34,406 nt of DNA, taken from assembly GCA_028278205.1 (NCBI GenBank), contig JANQES010000126.1, forward strand, positions 1 through 34,406, read 5' to 3'. The translations under genes were made by a program, and so were the position numbers. The stretch is from Rhodothermales bacterium (lineage in GTDB: Bacteria; Bacteroidota; Rhodothermia; Rhodothermales; Bin80). This document shows positions 16,226 through 23,573 of the stretch, piece by piece. The notes beneath the pieces were generated by a model. It made no database searches. It saw nothing but the letters and a program-made list of their open reading frames with translations, and was not told where the DNA came from. Position 1 is the stretch's first letter. Each line of letters starts with the position of its first letter.

Positions 16226-16300
16226 GACTCAGTCCGTAATTAAAATAATGGATCAATGGAACCGAGCCACTTGGAGGCTCACGTTCAAATCCATCATCTC

Positions 16301-16336
16301 ATTTAGCGGATTTTTCGCCAGAAAAATCCGCTAAAT
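16301..16336 (-). repeat. Perfect 16-bp hairpin starting at the aceA stop codon
   Basis: 16301-16316 and 16321-16336 are exact reverse complements with a 4-nt loop. On the minus strand the stem begins at the last A of the TAA stop of aceA. It lacks a clear T-run after the stem. Confidence 0.9.
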
Positions 16337-17679
16337 TAGTGAAACTGAGCCATTTCGGTAGAGCCTTCCATCGCCTTCGTGCTCGACATGCCGTGGCTGA
16401 TCACGTCGCGCACGGCGTCGAAGTAGCCGGTGCCCACTTCGCGCTGGTGCATCACGGCGGTGTAGCCGTCGGCTTCGGCGGCGAACTCTTCTTGTTGCAT
16501 CTGCGAGTAGGCCAGCATGCCTTTGTCCTTGTAGCCGCGAGCCAGTTCGAACATGCTGTAGTTGAGCGAATGGAACCCGGCCAGCGTGACGAACTGAAAC
16601 TTGTAGCCCATCGCCCCGAGTTCGCGCTGGAATTTCTCGCACTGCTCTGCGTTCATGAACTTCCTCCAGTTGAACGACGGCGAGCAGTTGTAGGCGAGCA
16701 TCTTCTCCGGATACTTGGCGTGGATGGCCTCCGCGAACTTCTTGGCCTCGTTGAGGTCGGGCGTCTTGGTTTCCATCCACACCAGATCGGCGTAGGGCGC
16801 ATAGGCGATGCTGCGCGCGATGGCGTAGTCGATGCCGTTTTTGATCCGGTAGAAGCCTTCGCGGGTGCGTTCGCCTTCGACGATGAAGGGATGGTCGCGC
16901 TCGTCGTTGTCGGCGGTCAGGAGCGTGGCGCTTTCGGCGTCGGTGCGCGCGATCAGGAGCGTCGGTACACCCATGACGTCGGCGGCGAGGCGGGCGGCCA
17001 TCAGCGTGTCGATGAAGGCGCCGGTGGGCACGAGCACTTTGCCGCCGAGATGGCCGCACTTCTTCTCAGAAGCAAGCTGATCTTCAAAGTGTACACCGGC
17101 AGCGCCGGCTTCGATCATGGCCTTCATCAACTCGAAGGCGTTGAGCGGCCCGCCAAACCCGGCCTCAGCATCCGCCACGATGGGCGCCATCCAGTACGTG
17201 TCGTCGTTACCCTCACTGTGAGTAATCTGGTCGGCGCGCATGAGCGTCTGGTTGATCCGCTTGACGACGTGCGGGACGCTGTTGGCCGGATACAGGCTCT
17301 GATCCGGATACATCTGCCCGGCGAGGTTGGCGTCGGCAGCCACCTGCCAGCCGCTGAGGTAGATCCCCTTGAGGCCGGCCTTAACTTGCTGCATCGCCTG
17401 GTTGCCCGTCAGCGCACCGAGCGTGTTGACGTAAGGCTCGGTATGGAGCAGGTTCCAGAGCCGCTTAGCGCCCATCTCGGCCAGCGAGTACTTGACCTCG
17501 AACGAGTTTTGCAGCTTCAGCACGTCCTCAGCACGGTACCGCCGGGCGATGCCTTTCCAACGCGGGTCGGTCTGCCAGTACTCCGCCAGCCGGAAAGCCC
17601 GTTGCTTGGCATCAGCAGGATACGCTTTGCCCGTCGGATGGCCATCGCCATTGTTATACTTTTCCTTGGGATTTTCCAT
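16336..17679 (-). CDS. aceA: Isocitrate lyase
   Basis: Cleaves isocitrate to glyoxylate and succinate, the first step of the glyoxylate shunt. From ATG 17679 the protein is 447 residues, close to the usual bacterial length. The signature KKCGHLGG is at 206-213, with catalytic Cys208; metal and substrate segments VADAEAGFGG (168-177), HFED (197-200) and NCSPSFNW are present. The frame is open further upstream only through repeat DNA. It lies 128 nt downstream of malate synthase on the same strand with a repeat hairpin (17733-17812) between, so a bicistronic aceB-aceA transcript with uneven expression is plausible. Its stop codon merges into a perfect hairpin, followed by an intrinsic terminator. 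Confidence 0.97.
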   Translation of the reverse strand: MENPKEKYNNGDGHPTGKAYPADAKQRAFRLAEYWQTDPRWKGIARRYRAEDVLKLQNSFEVKYSLAEMGAKRLWNLLHTEPYVNTLGALTGNQAMQQVKAGLKGIYLSGWQVAADANLAGQMYPDQSLYPANSVPHVVKRINQTLMRADQITHSEGNDDTYWMAPIVADAEAGFGGPLNAFELMKAMIEAGAAGVHFEDQLASEKKCGHLGGKVLVPTGAFIDTLMAARLAADVMGVPTLLIARTDAESATLLTADNDERDHPFIVEGERTREGFYRIKNGIDYAIARSIAYAPYADLVWMETKTPDLNEAKKFAEAIHAKYPEKMLAYNCSPSFNWRKFMNAEQCEKFQRELGAMGYKFQFVTLAGFHSLNYSMFELARGYKDKGMLAYSQMQQEEFAAEADGYTAVMHQREVGTGYFDAVRDVISHGMSSTKAMEGSTEMAQFH

Positions 17680-17732
17680 GTTAAGGGTCTGTTTGTACGG
17701 CCATCCCTTCCGGAGACCGTTAGCCGTTGGTT

Positions 17733-17812
17733 GATAGTCACTGGTCATTAGTCACTGGTCACTGGTGGAGCACAAAGAACCAGTGACCAATGACCAGTGA
17801 CCAGTGACTATC
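17733..17812. repeat. 33-bp inverted repeat of GTCACTGGTCA words between aceB and aceA
   Basis: Arms 17733-17765 and 17780-17812 pair at 30 of 33 positions. Each arm is a run of TGACCAG/TGACCAA heptamer-like words. The right arm overlaps the malate synthase stop: the TAG is part of the arm's GATAGTCAC end. Confidence 0.9.
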
Positions 17813-19532
17813 GATTCGCGCGAAGCCGGGCGCGGCGTTCTTCGAGGTTCAAGTGCGCCGGATCGGACGACAGGGCCAGGAACGGGCGGAAGTCCTCCGC
17901 CACAAAGATGGCCTCGGCGTCGATGCGTGCCTGCCGGAAGCGTTCGAGTTGCTTCTCGACGACCTCCGCAGGCTGGTTGATCATCGCCGTGCGAACTTCG
18001 TGGAGGATCTTGTCGAGTTCCTCGGTGAAGATCTCGTTGACCAGTTCCGGCGTCACCGGCGTGCCGTCGTCGAGCGTGACGCGGTGGTGGAGCCATTGCC
18101 AGAGCTGGGCCCGTGAGATTTCGAGCGTGGCGAGGTCTTCCATGCGGTCGTCCCAGGCCACACAGCCGATGTCGAGGTTCCAGCCCTGCACGTAGCCCAT
18201 CGCCACGCGGACGTTGACGCGCACGCCGTCGAGCGTCCTGGGCGTACCTGCTTGCGGGAGCAAGTCGGGCTGGTCTTCGATGTCGGGGATCACGTCGAGC
18301 TGGTTGTCTCGCGTGAAGGGCTTCATGGCCGGGCCGATGAAGTAGGGGTGCGAGACCCAGCAGCCATCGTGGCCGATGCTGGCCTCCCAGATCTTGTCAT
18401 CGACGACCTTTTGCACCTGCTGCCGCCGCATCTCTTTGGTGCGGCCCGGCGTCTGCGGCGCCATCCCCCCCATGCCGAAAGCGCCGTGCTTGTGGCAGAC
18501 CTTGATCAGGTGTTTGACGTAGTTGCTCATCCAGGGCCGGTTCATGCCGATGGTGTTGCGGTCGGCCATGACGCGATCCGGGTGAGCGCGGAGCACCTTG
18601 ATGTCGCTGAAGATCTTATCCCAGCGCCCGCCGTTGAGGCCGGCGGCGTGCCGGCGCAGCTCGTAGAGGATCTCCTCCATCTGGAAAGCTGCCGGCAGCG
18701 TCTCGATCAAAAACGTCGCCTTGAACGATCCCACCGCCACGTCGAGCGCCTCTTCGACCATCGTGAAGAGGTCGTTCCACCAGCGGGCTTCGAGATAATG
18801 CTCGACCTTGGGCACGTAGAACTTGGGCGTTTTACCCCGGACCATGAGCTTGCGGGCCGTGTGGAAGGTGCTCAACACATAATCCATCAGCCCACCCGAA
18901 ACCGGCGTGCCGTCAACCAGCAGATTCGACTCGCTCAGGTGCAGGCCGCGCACGCGCGCCATCAGCAGCGGCATGTCGTCCGGATCAAGCTTGTAGACTT
19001 TCTCCGGCGTCTGCTCGGTGGCCGGCTTGACGAAGGCCAGCGTCCCCTCTGCCGCCCCGATGAGGTTCTCGACACCCTGCATGACGTTATTCCAGGACGG
19101 CTTCATGGCGTCCTCGAAGTCGAGCATGGCCGCGTCGGCGCGGTGCCCATCCGCCGTGCGGCTGAGCATGTTGATGACCATCTTGGGATCGCTGATGGGG
19201 CCGGTGATCTCGACGCGGCGTTTCATCAAGTCGGAGGGCAGGGGCGCCACCTGCCAGTCGTCGTGGGCGTCAGGATGTTCGTTGGGGTCGAGGAAGCCGG
19301 GCAGTTCACCCCGGTCGAAAGCCGCCTGCCGGGTCTTGCGGGCTTCGAGCAACTCCTGCCTGCGCGGCTCCAGGGCGCGCTGCAAACGCGAAAGCAGCGC
19401 GAGGGCCTCAGGGACCAACACGCGCTGCGCTTGCGCCGTCCAGGCTGCGGTATTAATCGTGACGCCCTCTGCGATGGCCGTGAACTCGGCATCCGGAAAT
19501 TCGAGGGTTGCTTCTTGGGTTACTATTTCCAT
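17808..19532 (-). CDS. aceB: Malate synthase
   Basis: Condenses glyoxylate with acetyl-CoA to malate, completing the glyoxylate shunt. From ATG 19532 (MEIVTQEATLEF) it is 574 residues, the malate synthase A type rather than the ~720-residue G type. Visible segments include MLDFEDAMKPSWNN (136-149), VRGLHLSE with the active-site Arg, FLIETLPAAFQMEEILYELR and GLNGGRWDKIFSDIK. The open frame extends upstream of 19532 but begins in unconserved sequence. It is the first gene of the minus-strand glyoxylate run, ahead of aceA. The last codons and TAG stop overlap the inverted repeat at 17733-17812. A 719-nt gene-free region lies upstream. Confidence 0.95.
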   Translation of the reverse strand: MEIVTQEATLEFPDAEFTAIAEGVTINTAAWTAQAQRVLVPEALALLSRLQRALEPRRQELLEARKTRQAAFDRGELPGFLDPNEHPDAHDDWQVAPLPSDLMKRRVEITGPISDPKMVINMLSRTADGHRADAAMLDFEDAMKPSWNNVMQGVENLIGAAEGTLAFVKPATEQTPEKVYKLDPDDMPLLMARVRGLHLSESNLLVDGTPVSGGLMDYVLSTFHTARKLMVRGKTPKFYVPKVEHYLEARWWNDLFTMVEEALDVAVGSFKATFLIETLPAAFQMEEILYELRRHAAGLNGGRWDKIFSDIKVLRAHPDRVMADRNTIGMNRPWMSNYVKHLIKVCHKHGAFGMGGMAPQTPGRTKEMRRQQVQKVVDDKIWEASIGHDGCWVSHPYFIGPAMKPFTRDNQLDVIPDIEDQPDLLPQAGTPRTLDGVRVNVRVAMGYVQGWNLDIGCVAWDDRMEDLATLEISRAQLWQWLHHRVTLDDGTPVTPELVNEIFTEELDKILHEVRTAMINQPAEVVEKQLERFRQARIDAEAIFVAEDFRPFLALSSDPAHLNLEERRARLRANR

Positions 19533-19870
19533 GAGCACTACGGGTTGATGAAAAAGTAAAACCGTTTCGTCCAAAGTAGGGGCTGAAGAAATGCCGATAC
19601 CGCCGGGAAACCCTACCCCGCCTTGTGGGAAAAATCCCTTCCTGCGCTGTGAGAAAAAAGGCCGTCGGACTATGCGCCAAATCCCCAAAAAAGAAGCCGG
19701 GAAAAGCCAATTTTTGATGCGAAGCAAACCCTTAGTCGAGAGTAAGTGAGAAGCCTACACGTGTAGGGGATAGGGATTCGAGATGCGGGATTTGGGATAC
19801 GGGATTCGAGATACGGGATGCGGGATCGCTATCGTCTCACTAGAAATAAGTCCACGAGCGATTTCGTGAA

Positions 19871-20128
19871 CATGAGTCATCCCGAATGTTAGAGCCCCGT
19901 AGGGGCGATCTGTTTGTAGATAGCCGCCCTTTCCCGAAAATAAGCCTCGTAGGGGCGACCTGTTCAACGCCGATGCAGCGGATTCTTTTGAACAGGCCGC
20001 TCCGGAGCCTGCCCCCTGATTCTCCCGCGAAGGCGGGAGGAAGGCGGGGGGAGCTTTTTGTTTTTAAAAGCTTTGTACTACAAACAGGACGCCCCTACGG
20101 GGCTGCAAAAAAATCAGAATGACTCATG
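19871..20128. repeat. MITE-like palindromic element, long copy A
   Basis: 258 nt with near-perfect terminal inverted repeats CATGAGTCATCCCG / CAGAATGACTCATG. Next in are GAGCCCCGTAGGGGCGATCT...TTTGTAG and CTACAAACAGGACGCCCCTA. The centre holds AGGGGCGACCTGTTCAA / TTGAACAGG and CTCCCGCGAAGGCGGGAG hairpins. Its core is about 90% identical to 23701-23911. No transposase is encoded. Confidence 0.88.
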
Positions 20129-20163
20129 TACGCCAGGCATCCCGCATCCCAAATCCCAAAAGC

Positions 20164-20207
20164 AAAAAAGGCCCCGGCGCGGCGTGCAACCACCCGCACC
20201 GGAGCCC
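20164..20207 (-). terminator. Intrinsic terminator after gdhA
   Basis: On the minus strand GGGCTCCGGTGCGGG pairs with CCGCGCCGGGGCC, followed by six Ts, about 45 nt beyond the gdhA stop. It is nearly identical to the aceA terminator at 16181-16225. Confidence 0.85.
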
Positions 20208-20221
20208 TAACCCAAACCATT

Positions 20222-20249
20222 TTCCAAAATCGCGTCAGCGATTTTGGAA
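20222..20249 (-). repeat. Perfect 12-bp hairpin 2 nt after the gdhA stop
   Basis: 20222-20233 (TTCCAAAATCGC) and 20238-20249 are exact reverse complements with a 4-nt loop. It precedes the true terminator at 20164-20207. Confidence 0.88.
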
Positions 20250-20251
20250 CA

Positions 20252-21607
20252 TTAGACCATGCCGTAAGCCAGCAGGGCGTCGGCTACCTTTTTGAAGCCG
20301 CCGATGTTGGCGCCTTTGATATAGTTGATGTAGCCGTTCTCCTTGCCATACTCGACGCACTTCTCGTGGATGCGACGCATGATCCCCTGAAGCCGCGTAT
20401 CGACCTCTTCGCGCGACCAGCTTATCCGCATCGAGTTTTGCGACATCTCCAGGCCGGAGATCGCCACGCCGCCGGCGTTGGCGGCCTTGCCAGGGCCGAA
20501 GAGGATGTGCGCCTCTTCAAAGAGCTTCGTGGCCTCGAACGTAGACGGCATGTTGGCGCCCTCGCTGACGAGGATGCAATTGTTCTTGAGCAGCGTCCGG
20601 GCATCTTCCTCGTCGAGTTCATTCTGCGTAGCGCACGGGAACGCCATGTCGCACTTGACGGCCCACGGACGCTCGCCGGCAAAGTGCTCAAGGCCGTACT
20701 CCTGCGCGAACACATCAAGCGAACCCCGCTTGACCGTCTTGAGGTCGATGATGTAGTCGAGTTGCTCGCGCGTCAGACCGTCGGGGATGTGTACAAAGCC
20801 GGTGCGGTCAGACATCGTCAGCACCTTCGCGCCGAGTTCGATGAGCTTCTCCGCCGCATACTGGGCCACGTTGCCGGCGCCCGAAATCGTGGCGGTCTTG
20901 CCTTCCATGACCTTGTTCTGCGCTTCGAGCATGTTCTGGGCGAAATAGACCGCGCCGTAGCCGGTGGCCTCGGTGCGGATGAGGCTGCCGCCCCAGGCAA
21001 TGCCTTTGCCCGTCATCACGCCCGTAAACTCGTTACGCAGGCGTTTGTACTGACCGAAGAGATACCCGATCTCGCGTCCGCCCACCCCGATGTCGCCGGC
21101 GGGCACGTCCATGTTTTTGCCGATGTGCCGGAACAGTTCTGCCATGAACGACTGGCAAAAACGCATCACCTCATTGTCGGATTTGCCCTTCGGGTTGAAG
21201 TCCGATCCACCTTTAGCGCCGCCCATCGGCAGCGTAGTCAGGCTGTTTTTGAGGATCTGTTCGAAACCGAGAAACTTGAGAATGCTCTGCGTGACGGACT
21301 TGTCGAAGCGCAGCCCGCCTTTATAGGGGCCGATGGAATTGTTAAACTGGACCCGGTAGCCTCGGTTGACGCGGACGTTGCCCTCGTCGTCTTCCCAACA
21401 AACCCGGAAGCTGATGATGCGATCTGGTTCGGTCATCCGTTCCAGGATGCGCGCTCTCTGGTATTCGGGATGCTTGTTGATGAACGGGATCACCTTATCG
21501 GCTACTTCGCGAACTGCCTGGTGAAACTCGGCCTCGTGCGGATTACGCCGGATGAGACCCGTCATGAATTCATCGAGATTCATGACCTTGGGGATGACCA
21601 GTTCCAT
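20252..21607 (-). CDS. gdhA: Glutamate dehydrogenase, NADP-type hexameric
   Basis: Interconverts 2-oxoglutarate plus ammonium and glutamate. At 451 residues it is the length of the bacterial hexameric GdhA class. The glutamate signature LPMGGAKGGSDFNPKG is at 126-141, with active-site K132. GPYKGGLRF (93-101) and the dinucleotide-binding SGAGNVAQYAAEK are also clear. NADP use is inferred from similarity to E. coli-type GdhA, not read from one residue. ATG 21607 starts MELVIPKVMN. It is apparently monocistronic: a stop-proximal hairpin and an intrinsic terminator follow it. Two palindromes, GAAAGCGCTTCC and GGAAGCGCTTCC, lie 104-141 nt upstream and look like LacI-family operators. Biosynthetic nitrogen assimilation is the likely role. 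Confidence 0.97.
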   Translation of the reverse strand: MELVIPKVMNLDEFMTGLIRRNPHEAEFHQAVREVADKVIPFINKHPEYQRARILERMTEPDRIISFRVCWEDDEGNVRVNRGYRVQFNNSIGPYKGGLRFDKSVTQSILKFLGFEQILKNSLTTLPMGGAKGGSDFNPKGKSDNEVMRFCQSFMAELFRHIGKNMDVPAGDIGVGGREIGYLFGQYKRLRNEFTGVMTGKGIAWGGSLIRTEATGYGAVYFAQNMLEAQNKVMEGKTATISGAGNVAQYAAEKLIELGAKVLTMSDRTGFVHIPDGLTREQLDYIIDLKTVKRGSLDVFAQEYGLEHFAGERPWAVKCDMAFPCATQNELDEEDARTLLKNNCILVSEGANMPSTFEATKLFEEAHILFGPGKAANAGGVAISGLEMSQNSMRISWSREEVDTRLQGIMRRIHEKCVEYGKENGYINYIKGANIGGFKKVADALLAYGMV

Positions 21608-22022
21608 AGTTTTTCGCTCGTGTATTGGTGAGAGTACACCGTGTATCGGGGGCTGCAGCGCTCTGGTTAGCTACGTCAATGCGCCGTGGGGGCGCGTCAG
21701 CTATCGCTTCGAAAGCGCTTCCGATACCAAAGATACGGAAGCGCTTCCGGCCCTGCCAACTTTACGGCCTATTTTACCTGTGGTCGAGGCTTCAAAAACT
21801 CTTCTCAGCAGGCGTTCCATAGATAGCATTTTTCTTTATGTACCGCCACCGAGCTATTCTTGATTCAGCCTGTAGGGAAAGTATCAGCCTATTTCGTAAG
21901 GGATTACCCTACAGATGCTGCGTGTTTGTATTTTATGATCCGTTACAGGACAGGCCCACCCTGCTCGCTCCATGCTGCCGGCCTCCCGGAAGCGCTTTTC
22001 CAACCCAACCCCCTTCCCCTTC
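21608..22022. other. Divergent intergenic region upstream of gdhA
   Basis: No gene is supported. It holds the paired GCGCTT palindromes at 21711-21748, a CTGTAGGG (21870-21877) / CCCTACAG (21907-21914) inverted repeat and a third GGAAGCGCTTTTCC at 21988-22001. Promoters for gdhA (-) and the short unknown gene (+) must lie here. Confidence 0.6.
21711..21748. promoter_or_regulatory. Two LacI/cre-like operator palindromes upstream of gdhA
   Basis: GAAAGCGCTTCC (21711-21722) and GGAAGCGCTTCC (21737-21748, a perfect palindrome) have centres 26 bp apart. The form matches LacI-family operators such as catabolite-responsive elements. No regulator gene is in the window, so function is inferred from the motif only. 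Confidence 0.45.
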
Positions 22023-22346
22023 ATGCTGCTAACTCTTTTGCTGACAACCCTGCCGGGCATGCACGCGAAGCTCTACGAACAACGAGCCATGGAAAACGCC
22101 TACTACGACGTGTTGGAACGCCCCGGCGCCCTGATCTTCGTGCGCGACCAGGGCGCCGCCTGGGACGTCTTCACTATCGGCTTCTACCGCGATATCAAAC
22201 ATTTCGCCGAAAGCGCCGACATCCCCCTGGAAGAAGAAGATCGCGCAGCCAAAGCAGCGGGCTTCGAAAGCGTCTCGGCCATCTCCCCTTACCTCCGCTC
22301 GCTCATCCTCCAACACCACGACACCCTGGCCGGGGCGATCCGGTAG
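22023..22346 (+). CDS. Hypothetical protein, possible dimeric alpha/beta-barrel-like
   Basis: 107 residues from ATG 22023 (MLLTLLLTTLPGMHA), which gives a plausible short hydrophobic N-terminus, perhaps a signal peptide with an AxA-like end missing. The frame is open back to 21972, but that part contains an operator-like palindrome. The body has PGALIFVRDQGAAWDVFTIG, FYRDIKHFAESADIP and a helical end (SAISPYLRSLILQHHDTLA). The strand-helix pattern resembles NIPSNAP/YciI-type ferredoxin-like domains, though I do not recognise the family with confidence. It ends 13 nt before a perfect 33-bp inverted repeat that frames a terminator shared with the convergent gene. Confidence 0.65.
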   Translation: MLLTLLLTTLPGMHAKLYEQRAMENAYYDVLERPGALIFVRDQGAAWDVFTIGFYRDIKHFAESADIPLEEEDRAAKAAGFESVSAISPYLRSLILQHHDTLAGAIR

Positions 22347-22358
22347 GCGGCTCGTTGA

Positions 22359-22515
22359 ATTTTGGATTTTAGATTTTGGATTTTGGATTGGGAGATTTCT
22401 GATCCCGCTTTACCAATCGAAAAAGCCGCGCCGTTCGGGACCGCTGCGGCTTTTTCATTTGAGATGACGGTGCCGTCTCAGACCAATCCAAAATCCAAAA
22501 TCTAAAATCCAAAAT
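22359..22515. repeat. Perfect 33-bp inverted repeat of TTTTGGATT words framing a terminator
   Basis: 22359-22391 and 22483-22515 are exact reverse complements, each made of ATTTTGGATTTTAGA-like words. Between them are the terminator hairpin 22420-22455 and a small GAGATGACGG/CCGTCTC hairpin (22461-22479). The arms lie 13 nt and 2 nt from the stops of the two convergent genes. Confidence 0.92.
22420..22455. terminator. Bidirectional intrinsic terminator
   Basis: AAAAAGCCGC ... GCGGCTTTTT with an inner CCGTTCGGGACCG-like loop. T-runs on both strands fit termination of both convergent genes. Confidence 0.85.
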
Positions 22516-22517
22516 CA

Positions 22518-23573
22518 CTACGGTGCTGCGATCCGGGCCAGGGCCGGCTCTGTCAGGCTGCCGAGGTAAAGCACGTCGCCGACTTGCTCGACGCTGGTGA
22601 TGATGGCGAAAGGCTGGCCGGTGGGGTTTTGCAAATTGTGGACGACGCGCCCGCCCGTGTCGAGGCCGAGCACGAAGGCATAACGCTCCGGCGCCGGCTG
22701 CATGAAGTCCGGCAGGCGCAAGATCACTTTACGCAGGAACGGGTTCGGCGCGAGCTTATCGATGAGGGGGTTGCGCGGCGAGACCAGCGCCAGCCAGTAC
22801 ACCCCTGCCCCGTTGTACGAGATGCCGTCGGGGAAGCTGGGCAGGTTGTCGATGAAGATCTCGGAGGTGCCGCGTTGCGGGCCGGTGAGCCAGTAGCGCC
22901 GCACCCGGTAACGCGTCGTTTCGTTGACCAGCACAAACGCCCCGTCGGGGCTGGCAGCGACGCCGTTGGCAAAATAGAGATTATCCATGAGCACCCGCGT
23001 GGCGCCGGTGACGGGGTCGTAGGCCAGCAACCGCCCGTTGGCCCGGTTCTCGACGATGTCGTGTTTGTAGTGATGCTGGTCGTATTTGTGGGACGCATCG
23101 CTGAAATAGATGGTGCCGTCGGGGCCGACGTCTACGTCGTCGGTGAAGCGAAACGGCACGCCGTCGGCTTCGGTGGCGAGCACCGTGATGGCGCCGTCGG
23201 GCGCGACGGAGAGCAGGCCTTTGAAGGCATCGGCTACGATGAGGTTGCCCGCGTCGTCGAAGGCCAGGCCAAGCGGGCGGCCTCCGGTGTCGGCAAAGGT
23301 TTCGGCGGTGGCGCCGTCGGGCGTCAGGCGGACGATGCGCCCGTCTTGCAAGCCGCCGTAGATGCGTCCGAGCGAATCGACCGCCACGTCTTCCGGCCCG
23401 TAGCCGTTCTGCAGGTCGATGCGTTCGGCATCGGCGAGGTAGGTGTTGGGCGTGTAGTCGCCTTCGAGTGCCGGCGGCGCTTGCGGCGTCCAGGCGACGG
23501 GATCGACGGGCACAGGCCAGACCAGCAGGTACAGCACCAGCAGAGCGAGGAGTACAAGCAGGATTCGCTTCAT
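22518..23573 (-). CDS. Strictosidine-synthase-like / APMAP-like beta-propeller protein
   Basis: 351 residues. The N-terminus MKRILLVLLALLVLYLLVW is an uncleaved signal-anchor, so the domain should face the periplasm. The rest is a six-bladed beta-propeller of the SMP-30/strictosidine-synthase group with repeated blade patterns (VDSLGRIYGGLQDGRI, FDDAGNLIVADAFKG, VGPDGTIYFSDAS). NRANGRLLAYDP, FANGVAASPDG, NETTRYRVRRYWL and NLPSFPDGI look like animal APMAP and plant strictosidine synthase-like proteins, some of which are lactonases or arylesterases. The real substrate is unknown. ATG 23573 is supported by the anchor. The stop sits 2 nt from the 33-bp inverted repeat. Confidence 0.9.
   Translation of the reverse strand: MKRILLVLLALLVLYLLVWPVPVDPVAWTPQAPPALEGDYTPNTYLADAERIDLQNGYGPEDVAVDSLGRIYGGLQDGRIVRLTPDGATAETFADTGGRPLGLAFDDAGNLIVADAFKGLLSVAPDGAITVLATEADGVPFRFTDDVDVGPDGTIYFSDASHKYDQHHYKHDIVENRANGRLLAYDPVTGATRVLMDNLYFANGVAASPDGAFVLVNETTRYRVRRYWLTGPQRGTSEIFIDNLPSFPDGISYNGAGVYWLALVSPRNPLIDKLAPNPFLRKVILRLPDFMQPAPERYAFVLGLDTGGRVVHNLQNPTGQPFAIITSVEQVGDVLYLGSLTEPALARIAAP

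Larger units (their letters stand above)
19533..20251. other. Long repeat-filled intergenic region between gdhA and aceB
   Basis: No convincing gene. 19755-19766 is CTACACGTGTAG. 19771-19826 is a near-tandem GGGATTCGAGATGCGGGAT run whose reverse complement words (GCATCCCGCATCCCAAATCC) recur at 20138-20157. Between them lies the long MITE-like element 19871-20128. 20164-20207 and 20222-20249 are the gdhA 3' hairpins. The aceB promoter must lie near 19540-19870 but I cannot place it. Confidence 0.7.

Noticed and set aside
14883..16334. 483-codon plus-strand frame opposite the aminotransferase
   Set aside because: Antisense shadow; it runs through repeats and terminator hairpins and has no recognisable domain.
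16339..17751. 470-codon plus-strand frame exactly opposite isocitrate lyase
   Set aside because: Isocitrate lyase on the minus strand has full active-site motifs; the opposite frame is His/Arg/Val-rich shadow.
18252..19559. 435-codon plus-strand frame opposite malate synthase
   Set aside because: Shadow frame caused by high GC at the third position; no start signal or motif.
20126..21631. 501-codon plus-strand frame opposite gdhA
   Set aside because: gdhA motifs are unambiguous on the minus strand, and the plus frame begins in repeat DNA.
22359..22515. Insertion sequence delimited by the 33-bp inverted repeats
   Set aside because: Only 91 nt separate the arms, no transposase or target duplication is visible, and the arms are low-complexity words.
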